This document shows, in pieces, positions 19,692 to 26,280 of a stretch of 64,000 bases of DNA (position 1 is the stretch's first letter; every line of letters begins with the position of its first letter). Below the pieces are notes generated by a model that saw only the letters and a list, made by a program, of their open reading frames with translations, searched no databases and was not told where the DNA came from. Made by a program: the position numbers and the translations under genes. Source of the stretch: Lachnospiraceae bacterium (GTDB lineage Bacteria > Bacillota > Clostridia > Lachnospirales > Lachnospiraceae); contig CAJTFX010000015.1 of NCBI GenBank assembly GCA_910575555.1, positions 53,342 through 117,341 on the forward strand, given 5' to 3'.

Positions 19692-20555
19692 TCAGCCCTT
19701 GAAGCGGTAGGGCAGCTTGCGCCCGCCGCGCTGCTGGGTGTTATACTTTTCCAGAATGACGCGGGCGAACCGGAGGGCGGCTTTATTGGTGGAGAAGTCC
19801 ATCTTGCCGCGCCGGATGATTTCCTCCGGGTCAACCGCAGACAGCCGCTTGATGAAAGAGTGGTCGTCCAGTTCGGTTTCATAGGTTTTCAGAAACAGCG
19901 CCATACCGGAGAGCATAGACGCACGGAGGGAGATGGACGCGCCGTGCCATGTGCTGTCCAGTAATACCAGCAGGCGGGAAAAAGCCGCTCCGCCCAGCAG
20001 ACGGTAGGCGTTGATGATTGCGCGGGTAGAGAGGATTTCATAAGCGTCACCGCTTTTCTTATCCAGCACCCACACAAAGCCCGCCGCCTCCACAAGCCGC
20101 TTGATTTCCAGCACCTCGGCATCCGTGCCGGACTCCAGCAGGGCTTTTGTGGCATGGGAGAGCCGCAGCCGGCCTTTGGACTGATCCAGCTTGAAATACA
20201 GTTCGGCTTCCTGCTCGTAACTCAAACCGGTATAAATCAGGCAGGGGACGGTTACATTGCCGCCGTCTGCCATCTTCCGCATGGCGGCGATCCGGTGCTG
20301 CCCGTCCACCACGTTAAACTTGCCGTCCCGGAAGCTGACTACCAGAGGGGTCAGCAGGCGGTCGTCCCACTTGGCGATCAGGCGGTCAACGTCCTCCGGC
20401 TCCACAGGCCGCTGATAGGGCAGGCCGGAAGTAAGCTGGTTGCTGGATAAGTCGCGCTGTACGCCGGGGTTCGCATACTGTGTTTCTGTTAAAAGGTTCT
20501 GCTGTTCCGTGCGCTCCGTACCGGGCGGACGGCGTTTTTTTCGATAACTGCTCAT
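19692..20555 (-). CDS. ParB/Srx-fold protein, distal partner
   Basis: This 287-residue protein contains a ParB-nuclease-like domain near residues 40-130: a basic N-terminus, then YQRPVEPEDVDRLIAKWDDR and VVDGQHRIAAMRKM. The GQHR motif is the ParB/Srx nucleotide-binding signature. The C-terminal half is helical and unlike partition ParB proteins. No ParA gene is nearby. Its ATG overlaps the stop of the upstream ParB-like gene by four bases, so the two are translated together. In elements of this kind such pairs are usual, and a role in maintenance or in regulating transfer is possible, but not shown. Confidence 0.8.
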   Translation of the reverse strand: MSSYRKKRRPPGTERTEQQNLLTETQYANPGVQRDLSSNQLTSGLPYQRPVEPEDVDRLIAKWDDRLLTPLVVSFRDGKFNVVDGQHRIAAMRKMADGGNVTVPCLIYTGLSYEQEAELYFKLDQSKGRLRLSHATKALLESGTDAEVLEIKRLVEAAGFVWVLDKKSGDAYEILSTRAIINAYRLLGGAAFSRLLVLLDSTWHGASISLRASMLSGMALFLKTYETELDDHSFIKRLSAVDPEEIIRRGKMDFSTNKAALRFARVILEKYNTQQRGGRKLPYRFKG

Positions 20556-21574
20556 ACATTTATTGTCCTTTCCATTTGATTTAATAAGTCCGCCATTGCG
20601 GAAGAAATGCTTTCAAAACGCTGCCGGACAAACTCAAACTGCACTTTGGAGATGTGGGGGAACACGATAGTACAAAAGGGGTCGTGATACCACGCGAAGC
20701 CTTTATGAAAGGTCTGCACAAAGCCGTCAATGTCTGCCAGGAGCGTATCCGGCGTGTAGCTACAATCCTTGTCGGGATTTTTCAGGTCGGCTATGGATTC
20801 CTCCAGGGTGTCATAGTGCTTGTCGCCCAGCGAATAGGGAACCGTGGGCGATGCCGGCGGTTCTGCAACCGGCTCTGCTGCCCGTTCCGGCTCATGTGCC
20901 GGTTCCGGCGGTTTGGATGGTTTTGGCGGTTCTGCCGGGGGAAATTCGTCTGCTGACCTGATTTCCCCAGCCGCCAGCTGCGCGGCGGCTTGTTCCTGCT
21001 GTTCCGGCTCCATGCGGGACAGCTTTACCAAGTCCTTTTTCTTGATTTTGCGGCCTGCATCCTGAATGATTTCCTGCGCCCTTGGGGTCATATCCCTTGC
21101 AATCTGGATTTTTTCCTCCACGGAACGGGTTGAAATGCCCAGCTTGTCTGCTGTGTCGCGTACAAAAGATTTGTCAGAATCAGAACGCGCCCGGCGCGTT
21201 CTGATTTTTTCACTCTTTCGGTCGCCGCCGTTTTTCACCTGCGGATGCAGCATTTCATAGATTTCCTTGCGCCGCAGAAGCAGCTTTCCAAACTCCAGGG
21301 TTTCCAAATCGGCCCGCACAAAGTTCTCGTCTATCTCGGCAAGTTCCGCCTGCAAGCCCTCCAAACTGCTGACGTTGCACTCGATTTCCGCCCAGCCAAG
21401 CAGCTTTGCCGCTTCCAGCCGGTGCAGTCCGGCAATCAGGATATAGTCCCGGTCAACCGTGATGGGGTTTAACAGCCCCACCGCCGAAATGCTGTCCGCC
21501 AGTTCCCGCACGGCATCCGGGAGGGCTTCCCGCCGTCCTGAATTGACCTGGATGCGGTCAATGTTAATCTGCAT
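20552..21574 (-). CDS. ParB-like protein with HTH and acidic-proline linker
   Basis: The 340-residue product starts at the ATG at 21574 after GAGGTG; an upstream extension to 21679 has no ribosome site. Residues 1-90 form a ParB N-domain with VDRDYILIAGLHRLEAAKLL. A KorB/Spo0J-like helix-turn-helix follows (DTADKLGISTRSVEEKIQIA). After this comes a Pro/Glu-rich linker (PPAEPPKPSKPPEPAHEPER) and a C-terminal domain of unknown type, containing FHKGFAWYHDPF. The fold suggests CTP-dependent DNA binding as in ParB, inferred from family only. Its stop overlaps the start of the second ParB-like gene. Confidence 0.85.
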   Translation of the reverse strand: MQINIDRIQVNSGRREALPDAVRELADSISAVGLLNPITVDRDYILIAGLHRLEAAKLLGWAEIECNVSSLEGLQAELAEIDENFVRADLETLEFGKLLLRRKEIYEMLHPQVKNGGDRKSEKIRTRRARSDSDKSFVRDTADKLGISTRSVEEKIQIARDMTPRAQEIIQDAGRKIKKKDLVKLSRMEPEQQEQAAAQLAAGEIRSADEFPPAEPPKPSKPPEPAHEPERAAEPVAEPPASPTVPYSLGDKHYDTLEESIADLKNPDKDCSYTPDTLLADIDGFVQTFHKGFAWYHDPFCTIVFPHISKVQFEFVRQRFESISSAMADLLNQMERTINV

Positions 21575-21603
21575 TTTTATCACCTCTTTCGGCCACAGCC
21601 GCT

Positions 21604-21813
21604 TTATTTGTTTTTCCTGCCGGATGAAACACGTTGCGCCGCCGGTTTGCCTGGTGGCGTAAAGTCTTGCATCCCGCAAGAAAGGAGAAGCCCGCGCGGT
21701 CTGTTTTGCGCCCCCATTCTGTGAGGGAATGTGACCGGCGCGGGTTCCTCTTTGATGCCTTTCTTAAAAATCTGTGCCGTATTATCAGGCGGCATGACCG
21801 CCTTACTGCTCAT
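21604..21813 (-). CDS. possible 69-residue element protein
   Basis: From the ATG at 21813, overlapping the stop of the preceding small frame, an open frame of 69 codons ends 29 bases before the ParB-like start. It is basic and Pro-rich with no recognised family. The only support is the tight, overlapping spacing typical of this element. Treat as tentative. Confidence 0.35.
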   Translation of the reverse strand: MSSKAVMPPDNTAQIFKKGIKEEPAPVTFPHRMGAQNRPRGLLLSCGMQDFTPPGKPAAQRVSSGRKNK

Positions 21814-22048
21814 CCCCGGCACGGGAGTATGCAAGCCCGGTGTGGCACTCCGGCGCGATACCGACAGACGGCGGCGGCAGTTGACGAAGCTGCCCATACC
21901 AGTCCCACAGTACCTCCCTTTTACCCTGCGATACGGGTGTTTGCGGTGCATCCCGCGTCTGCGGCGCTGCCATGCGCCGGACAGCCATGCCGGTATCGCT
22001 CGTGCCTTTGATGTGATCGGTTTGACGGGCAGGGGCAGAGGTTTTCAC
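21803..22048 (-). CDS. possible 81-residue element protein, GTG start
   Basis: A GTG at 22048 preceded by AAAGGGG opens an 81-codon frame containing VLWDWYGQLRQLPPPSVG and ECHTGLAYSRAGDEQ at the end. No family is recognised. Codon choice is GC-rich at third positions like the rest of the element, and its stop overlaps the next small frame. The opposite strand also holds a long frame here, so coding is not certain. Confidence 0.4.
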   Translation of the reverse strand: MKTSAPARQTDHIKGTSDTGMAVRRMAAPQTRDAPQTPVSQGKREVLWDWYGQLRQLPPPSVGIAPECHTGLAYSRAGDEQ

Positions 22049-22174
22049 CCCCTTTCGCTGTCCCTGGCCGCAGGCAGTCGTGGCGTGGAATGGCTGATGC
22101 AGGATGCAGTCACTTACATACTGACTATGAACAGGAGCCTGTCCTGCTGTTTTTCAAGGTTCAATCGATCATGC

Positions 22175-22492
22175 TCAGGGAGCAAACTGACGGAGAATGC
22201 TGTCAATCGTGGCGAGGTCGTCCCCGGCAAGCTGGGCGCTTAATTTCACAAGCAGCGCAGCCTGCCGTGCTGTCAGTTTTTTGCGGTAAAGGTAAAACCC
22301 GTCCGCAATCTTGATGCCGCCGCCATGCCGACCGCGTACCGTTTCGATGGGGTAGGAACACATGAGGACAGCTATATCCTGCCGGATGGTTTCTCTCGAA
22401 ACCTGAAACTCAAATGCCAGGTTGCGGTATGTATCATGCCGCCTTATGCACAGCACTTCCAGAATCGCTTCCCGCCGTTCTGCATAATTCAT
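22175..22492 (-). CDS. DeoR/HTH-type small regulator of the element
   Basis: This 105-residue protein opens with MNYAERREAILEVLCIRRHD and then NLAFEFQVSRETIRQDIAVL, a DeoR-like winged helix. No sugar-phosphate-binding domain follows, so it is a lone DNA-binding domain with a short helical tail. Small regulators of this type recur in Tn1549-like elements. Its ATG overlaps the stop codon of the 38-residue frame upstream (ATGA), which argues both are translated. Targets are unknown; the element's own promoters are likely. Confidence 0.72.
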   Translation of the reverse strand: MNYAERREAILEVLCIRRHDTYRNLAFEFQVSRETIRQDIAVLMCSYPIETVRGRHGGGIKIADGFYLYRKKLTARQAALLVKLSAQLAGDDLATIDSILRQFAP

Positions 22493-22605
22493 GCGTCCAC
22501 CCCCTTTCCCTTGCTCTCTGAAACCAATGGTATCTGGTAAAGGGCAAGCGAACCTTGCCCTTTAAGAAAAAAGTTCAAAAAAATTTTTTCCGCTTGATTA
22601 CGCAT
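22489..22605 (-). CDS. 38-residue peptide upstream of the DeoR-like regulator
   Basis: An ATG at 22605 follows GGAGG at seven bases and encodes MRNQAEKIFLNFFLKGQGSL and an 18-residue tail. It ends in an ATGA overlap with the regulator gene. No family is recognised. It may be a leader peptide coupling translation into the regulator. Confidence 0.5.
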   Translation of the reverse strand: MRNQAEKIFLNFFLKGQGSLALYQIPLVSESKGKGVDA

Positions 22606-23070
22606 TTTGCTGCCTCCGAAAATTTGAAAATGGGTTCCAGATTTTCGGGGAGAGGGCGGGGCGCGTATCTGGCAGGCAGGCCAGAAGTGCATACAAAAAA
22701 CGCCGGACAGCCGCAATGACTGTCTGGCGTTTTTCTGCACAGCAATATTTGATGTCTGATTTGTGTATTTAGATACGCTTGATAATGCGGTTAAAAGATG
22801 CTGGGGCAGCGCAGATTGAACCGTGCTTTTTTTGACGGTATTCCCGCCGCATACCTAAAAATAAAACCATCCATGACTGTCCCTTTCTACGGACAGACAC
22901 AGATGGCATAAACAGTAAGCCCTAAAGTGAAAAGCCGTTTTTTTATTGGCTTCACATGAGGACAAATCTATATGATTTGTAAAACGCATGATAAGCACAT
23001 ATTCTAACGTTCTATTAGGGAATTTATAGAAATGAATACGCACGATAGAATATAGTGGAGGTGATTAACA
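22606..23070. other. gene-free stretch with two terminators before the XRE gene
   Basis: I see no convincing gene in these 465 bases. They hold the bidirectional hairpin at 22695-22735 and a minus-strand hairpin at 22867-22902 followed by TTTTATTTTT (read on the minus strand). The latter would end a transcript made divergently from the XRE gene, perhaps a small RNA. The XRE promoter should lie at the right end. Confidence 0.5.
22695..22735. terminator. bidirectional terminator
   Basis: CGCCGGACAG (22701-22710) pairs with CTGTCTGGCG (22720-22729) with one G-U pair. It is preceded by AAAAAA and followed by TTTTT, so it works in both directions. Confidence 0.75.
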
Positions 23071-23445
23071 ATGCGTAAAAATATCTTACAGCATATAGGG
23101 GCAATCGTCAGCGGCAGGCGAAATGAAGAACACCTGACACAACAGCAACTTGCCCAGCAGACCGGCAGAGGACTCCGGCATATCCAAAACATAGAAAAGG
23201 GGCGGGTCAATGCGTCTATCGAAGTCCTTGCCGATGTAATCTACCGGCTTGGCCTATCGGCAGATGTCTTGTTTTACCCGGATATGTCAAAAGTAGAACA
23301 GCAGACAAAGCATCTTCTGTGCAAATTCGCAGCCTGCACGGAAGATGAAAGAGCGTTTCTGCTGAAAACTTTGGACTGCATGGCAGAGCAGATGCTTAGT
23401 CGGCATGAAAGAGCAGCTGGAGATAAAGCAGCCGAACAAGGCTAA
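23071..23445 (+). CDS. XRE-family transcriptional regulator
   Basis: The 124-residue protein has an N-terminal Cro/CI helix-turn-helix (residues 8-65): EEHLTQQQLAQQTGRGLRHI then QNIEKGRVNASIEVL. The C-terminal 60 residues are helical with several Cys and no known domain. It is one of few plus-strand genes in the element and is the last backbone gene before the AT-richer cargo. A GGAGG site lies upstream. It probably regulates element genes. Confidence 0.82.
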   Translation: MRKNILQHIGAIVSGRRNEEHLTQQQLAQQTGRGLRHIQNIEKGRVNASIEVLADVIYRLGLSADVLFYPDMSKVEQQTKHLLCKFAACTEDERAFLLKTLDCMAEQMLSRHERAAGDKAAEQG

Positions 23446-23584
23446 AACCCCACTGGTCAGATTATTTGTGCCTATTATCCCTTTTGATTCCTATAATTCC
23501 CAATACATATAGCATATTTGAGAAAAAGCAATTTACCGGCAAGATTAAGGCAAGATTAAGGCAAGATTTTCTTCATAATTTGAC

Positions 23585-23626
23585 AAAAAATCGGAAGTAT
23601 CAAAGCATATCGCTATGGTACTTCCG
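23585..23626 (-). terminator. terminator of the response regulator gene
   Basis: CGGAAGTA (23592-23599) and TACTTCCG (23619-23626) form a stem; on the minus strand it is followed by ATTTTTTG at 23584-23591. It lies five bases after the stop codon. Confidence 0.65.
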
Positions 23627-23631
23627 CTTTA

Positions 23632-24336
23632 TCATTTACCAGCAGGAGGGACAAATTTATAACCGACCCCTCTGGTATTCTGGATGTAATTTTTGCCAAC
23701 ATCCGCCAGCTTTTTATAAAGATTTCCAATATGTGACCGAACCGTGTTCTCTCCACTGATACCCAAATCATCGCCCCACACCTGCTGGTATAGCTGCTGG
23801 CGGCTAAAAATCTGGTTTGGGTGTTTGGCCATATAGAACAATAAATCAAATTCTGTGCGAGTCAGTTCCAACGGCTCTCCATCAATAATTACATGACGAT
23901 ATACCGGATTGATAATTAGTTCTGTGCCAAACACAAGAGGATGTTCGTTGTTATCCGCAATTTTAGCATCCCAATATAGCTGTATCAACGAACAGGCTTG
24001 TGCTGCACAGAGTGTTGCGTCTACCGGCTCCTCCAGACAAGCATTTGCACCAGCATGAAAAAGCGCAACTTTTTCTGACACTCCCAGCTTAGACGCGATT
24101 ACTATAATTGGCATAAGATGAGTTTCTCGAACAAGACGAAGAAACACGGTGCTATCGTTTATAGATAACGAAATGTATATAATAGCCAAGCAATATTCAT
24201 TTGTTAGAAGATAATTTAAGGCTTCTTTTACAGACACCGCATAGCTGACATCCGTACTGTTGCTTTGCACAAACTTTTTGATAGGTTGAAAATTTGCTTG
24301 ATTGTCACCTATAACTAATATCCGCTTTGATAACAC
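23632..24336 (-). CDS. OmpR-type response regulator with degenerate receiver
   Basis: This 234-residue protein has a receiver-like N-terminal domain (residues 4-120) and an OmpR/PhoB winged helix (about 130-230) with LTRTEFDLLFYMAKHPNQIF, RQQLYQQVWG, TVRSHIGNLYKK and TRGVGYKF. The receiver lacks key residues: the acidic pair is Asp11-Asn12, the phospho-acceptor position is Ile55 in AIIYISLSI, and the conserved Lys before Pro is Glu103. It therefore should not be phosphorylated. No histidine kinase gene is adjacent. It starts with GTG at 24336 after AGGAGG. It lies 67 bases downstream of the sirtuin-like pair on the same strand. Confidence 0.85.
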   Translation of the reverse strand: MLSKRILVIGDNQANFQPIKKFVQSNSTDVSYAVSVKEALNYLLTNEYCLAIIYISLSINDSTVFLRLVRETHLMPIIVIASKLGVSEKVALFHAGANACLEEPVDATLCAAQACSLIQLYWDAKIADNNEHPLVFGTELIINPVYRHVIIDGEPLELTRTEFDLLFYMAKHPNQIFSRQQLYQQVWGDDLGISGENTVRSHIGNLYKKLADVGKNYIQNTRGVGYKFVPPAGK

Positions 24337-24403
24337 TATATACCTCCTCTCTACCTATAAAGTAATCAATTTGAATATAGTTAATTTTGAGGCAAATTTT
24401 ACA

Positions 24404-25237
24404 TTAACTTAAAATTTTATCCAACGCAACCGCAATATCCTCATCCACGCCAATAGATTTATTTTGAATTTCCTGCGGGATATAAATATCCCCTTTATTG
24501 AAAGTAATGTATTTTGCCAGTGATTCCACCGAAACAAGCTGCATAAAAGGAACTTTAATCAACTGATTACGTCTGCCAACACCAAACTCTAAAGCAACAA
24601 GCCTTTTCCCACGAAAACGATTTACAAATTCACGATAGCGGGCAGCTTTCTCCTGCCAACTCTTTTTATCTATAAACGAAGAACTTTCTCCATAATTTAC
24701 TTCCATATTCCCACCACATTTCGGGCATTTAGGAAGAAACTTATCCAGTCTTTCCCCTTTCTTTTCAGCCTCTGCTATCTGCAAAGCTATTTCTTTACTG
24801 GAGTAGGCATCATCACAGCAGCCATTTGAACAACGCATTTCTGTCAATTTCCCCTCCATCTCAAAAACCCGTTCTGAGAGAAAGCCTGCCGGGATAAAAT
24901 GATCCTCTCCATTGGTAGTTACTACAAAGTAATCCTTTTCTTTTACCAGTTCATACATATTTTTCATAATCTGTGACGGTTCATTCTGCATACATTTACC
25001 TTTGATGATCCGGCTGAAATACACCCATTTTTCTTCTTGGGAAAAATAAGGAAATGCCATACCTTGTATCATGCAGCAGATTCCATACTTGCTTCTGAAA
25101 TCCTCCATATTTTCTTGAAACCATGAATCATCTGCAAACAGATTATATCCCTCCGCAATAGATAATCCATTGCTTGCTCCAATCAATACCCCATCTGCTT
25201 CATTTATAATTTTCTTAACCTCCTGGTAAATATCCAT
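24404..25237 (-). CDS. sirtuin-like NAD-binding protein A (catalytic His replaced by Glu)
   Basis: The 277-residue protein keeps the Sir2 layout: GASNGLSIAEGY at residues 20-31 in place of GAGxSxxSGIP, TTN at 107-109, zinc-ribbon Cys136, Cys140, Cys171 and Cys174, and EFGVGRRNQLI at 217-227 where sirtuins bind the NAD ribose. The residue before Gly129 that should be the catalytic His is Glu128. Class M sirtuins, which ADP-ribosylate proteins instead of deacetylating, also lack this His, so deacetylation is unlikely. Its ATG overlaps the stop of sirtuin-like protein B by one base (TAATG). Substrate unknown; no macrodomain or lipoate ligase gene is adjacent. Confidence 0.8.
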   Translation of the reverse strand: MDIYQEVKKIINEADGVLIGASNGLSIAEGYNLFADDSWFQENMEDFRSKYGICCMIQGMAFPYFSQEEKWVYFSRIIKGKCMQNEPSQIMKNMYELVKEKDYFVVTTNGEDHFIPAGFLSERVFEMEGKLTEMRCSNGCCDDAYSSKEIALQIAEAEKKGERLDKFLPKCPKCGGNMEVNYGESSSFIDKKSWQEKAARYREFVNRFRGKRLVALEFGVGRRNQLIKVPFMQLVSVESLAKYITFNKGDIYIPQEIQNKSIGVDEDIAVALDKILS

Positions 25238-26118
25238 TATTCCATCCCCGCCTTTCCTGCCTGTTCTTTTTTCCTTTTTATTGCATTTTCCAAAACCCCT
25301 GCAATATCTTCCTTAATCGTAAATCCTTTCTCTTTCAGTTCTTTCGGAAGTAAAGCATCCTGCGGATTGATAGCAATATAAAAGGCTTTTGGCCACGAAT
25401 ACGTCATATTCCAGAATGGCTCACGTATAAACATTGGCGTCATGCGCCCAACCCCAAGTTCCAGAAAAAGTATATTTTTATCCTTGTTCTCCATTAAAAA
25501 GCGGTTCCACTTATTGTATTCTTCCCGGTATTTTTCCCCCTCCAAAAAGGTAAAGCCACGCACCCACGGCTCCAATTCCCTCCCACACTTCGGACAATGA
25601 GGGATTAACTCCGTAGGAATCCGGCAATCCCGGATATTTACATACATTTCCTCTATCAGCTTCTTGCTCTCAAATAATTCATCATGGCATGGACGAATAC
25701 ATTGAAGCCAGCGGAAATCCCCTTGAATCGTGCCGACCCTATTTTCCGGGAACCGTCTGCTGAAAAGGGTATCCTGATTGGTTGTCACAATAAAATAAGT
25801 TTTTTCTTTCAGTAAATCGAATAAGTTCTCATATACCGGCCCGTCCGGAAGATCCATATTCATATAGATAGCAGCAGCCAGAAAAGCCCACCGTTCCTCG
25901 CTGGTCTGATAACGATAATAGTATCCGTTAAACGAACCCTCAAACCCATATTTTCTTCCAAATTCGCCCAGATACTTCTCAAAATATTTATCATTATGAT
26001 ACGCACAGTCATAACCCGCAGCAACAGACATCCCTGCCGCAGCTCCTACACAGACGGCATCTGCTTTATCAATATGTTCCAAAAGCAAGTTTACCTGCTC
26101 ATTAAAATTACATTTCAC
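25237..26118 (-). CDS. sirtuin-like NAD-binding protein B (catalytic His replaced by Gln)
   Basis: This 293-residue paralogue of protein A shows GAAAGMSVAAGYDCA at residues 25-39, TTNQD at 112-116, zinc Cys140, Cys144, Cys175 and Cys178, and ELGVGRMTPMFIREPF at 220-235. The catalytic His position is Gln132 in GTIQGDF, the substitution described for class M, ADP-ribosylating sirtuins. It starts with GTG overlapping the TAG stop of the Cys-rich FeoB-associated gene (TAGTG), which ties it to the feoB transcript. Two different sirtuin-like proteins side by side suggest a pair acting together or on two targets; this is inference. Confidence 0.82.
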   Translation of the reverse strand: MKCNFNEQVNLLLEHIDKADAVCVGAAAGMSVAAGYDCAYHNDKYFEKYLGEFGRKYGFEGSFNGYYYRYQTSEERWAFLAAAIYMNMDLPDGPVYENLFDLLKEKTYFIVTTNQDTLFSRRFPENRVGTIQGDFRWLQCIRPCHDELFESKKLIEEMYVNIRDCRIPTELIPHCPKCGRELEPWVRGFTFLEGEKYREEYNKWNRFLMENKDKNILFLELGVGRMTPMFIREPFWNMTYSWPKAFYIAINPQDALLPKELKEKGFTIKEDIAGVLENAIKRKKEQAGKAGME

Positions 26119-26267
26119 TATTTCATTCCCTCCTGCTTATTACATGAATAAATGCAGGCAGCGCAGTTCCCATCACATTCGTCCGTCTTTTTTTGGCCGG
26201 AACTTACGACAGCAAACACAAACAGGACAGCTACAATACCAAGCACTATAAAACTCGCCAAATTCAC
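26118..26267 (-). CDS. FeoB-associated Cys-rich membrane protein, 49 residues
   Basis: Starting at GTG 26267 after GGAGGTG, the frame encodes one membrane helix (NLASFIVLGIVAVLFVFAVV) followed by a short Lys-rich turn and a Cys-rich tail, CDGNCAACIYSC. This is the pattern of FeoB-associated Cys-rich proteins, which are thought to help ferrous iron transport, perhaps like FeoC. It begins 13 bases after feoB ends, and its stop overlaps the start of sirtuin-like protein B by one base. Confidence 0.82.
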   Translation of the reverse strand: MNLASFIVLGIVAVLFVFAVVSSGQKKTDECDGNCAACIYSCNKQEGMK

Positions 26268-26280
26268 TTAGAACACCTCC

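Noticed and set aside
21634..22243. Plus-strand frames of 125 and 170 codons between ParB-like and DeoR-like genes
   Set aside because: No ribosome site, unrelated to known proteins, and on the strand opposite to all neighbouring genes.
22855..23043. 62-codon minus-strand frame upstream of the XRE gene
   Set aside because: No ribosome site; the translation looks random, and the frame runs through a terminator-like hairpin.
24404..26118. Calling the sirtuin-like proteins NAD-dependent deacetylases
   Set aside because: Both lack the catalytic His, so a deacetylase label would overstate what the sequence supports.
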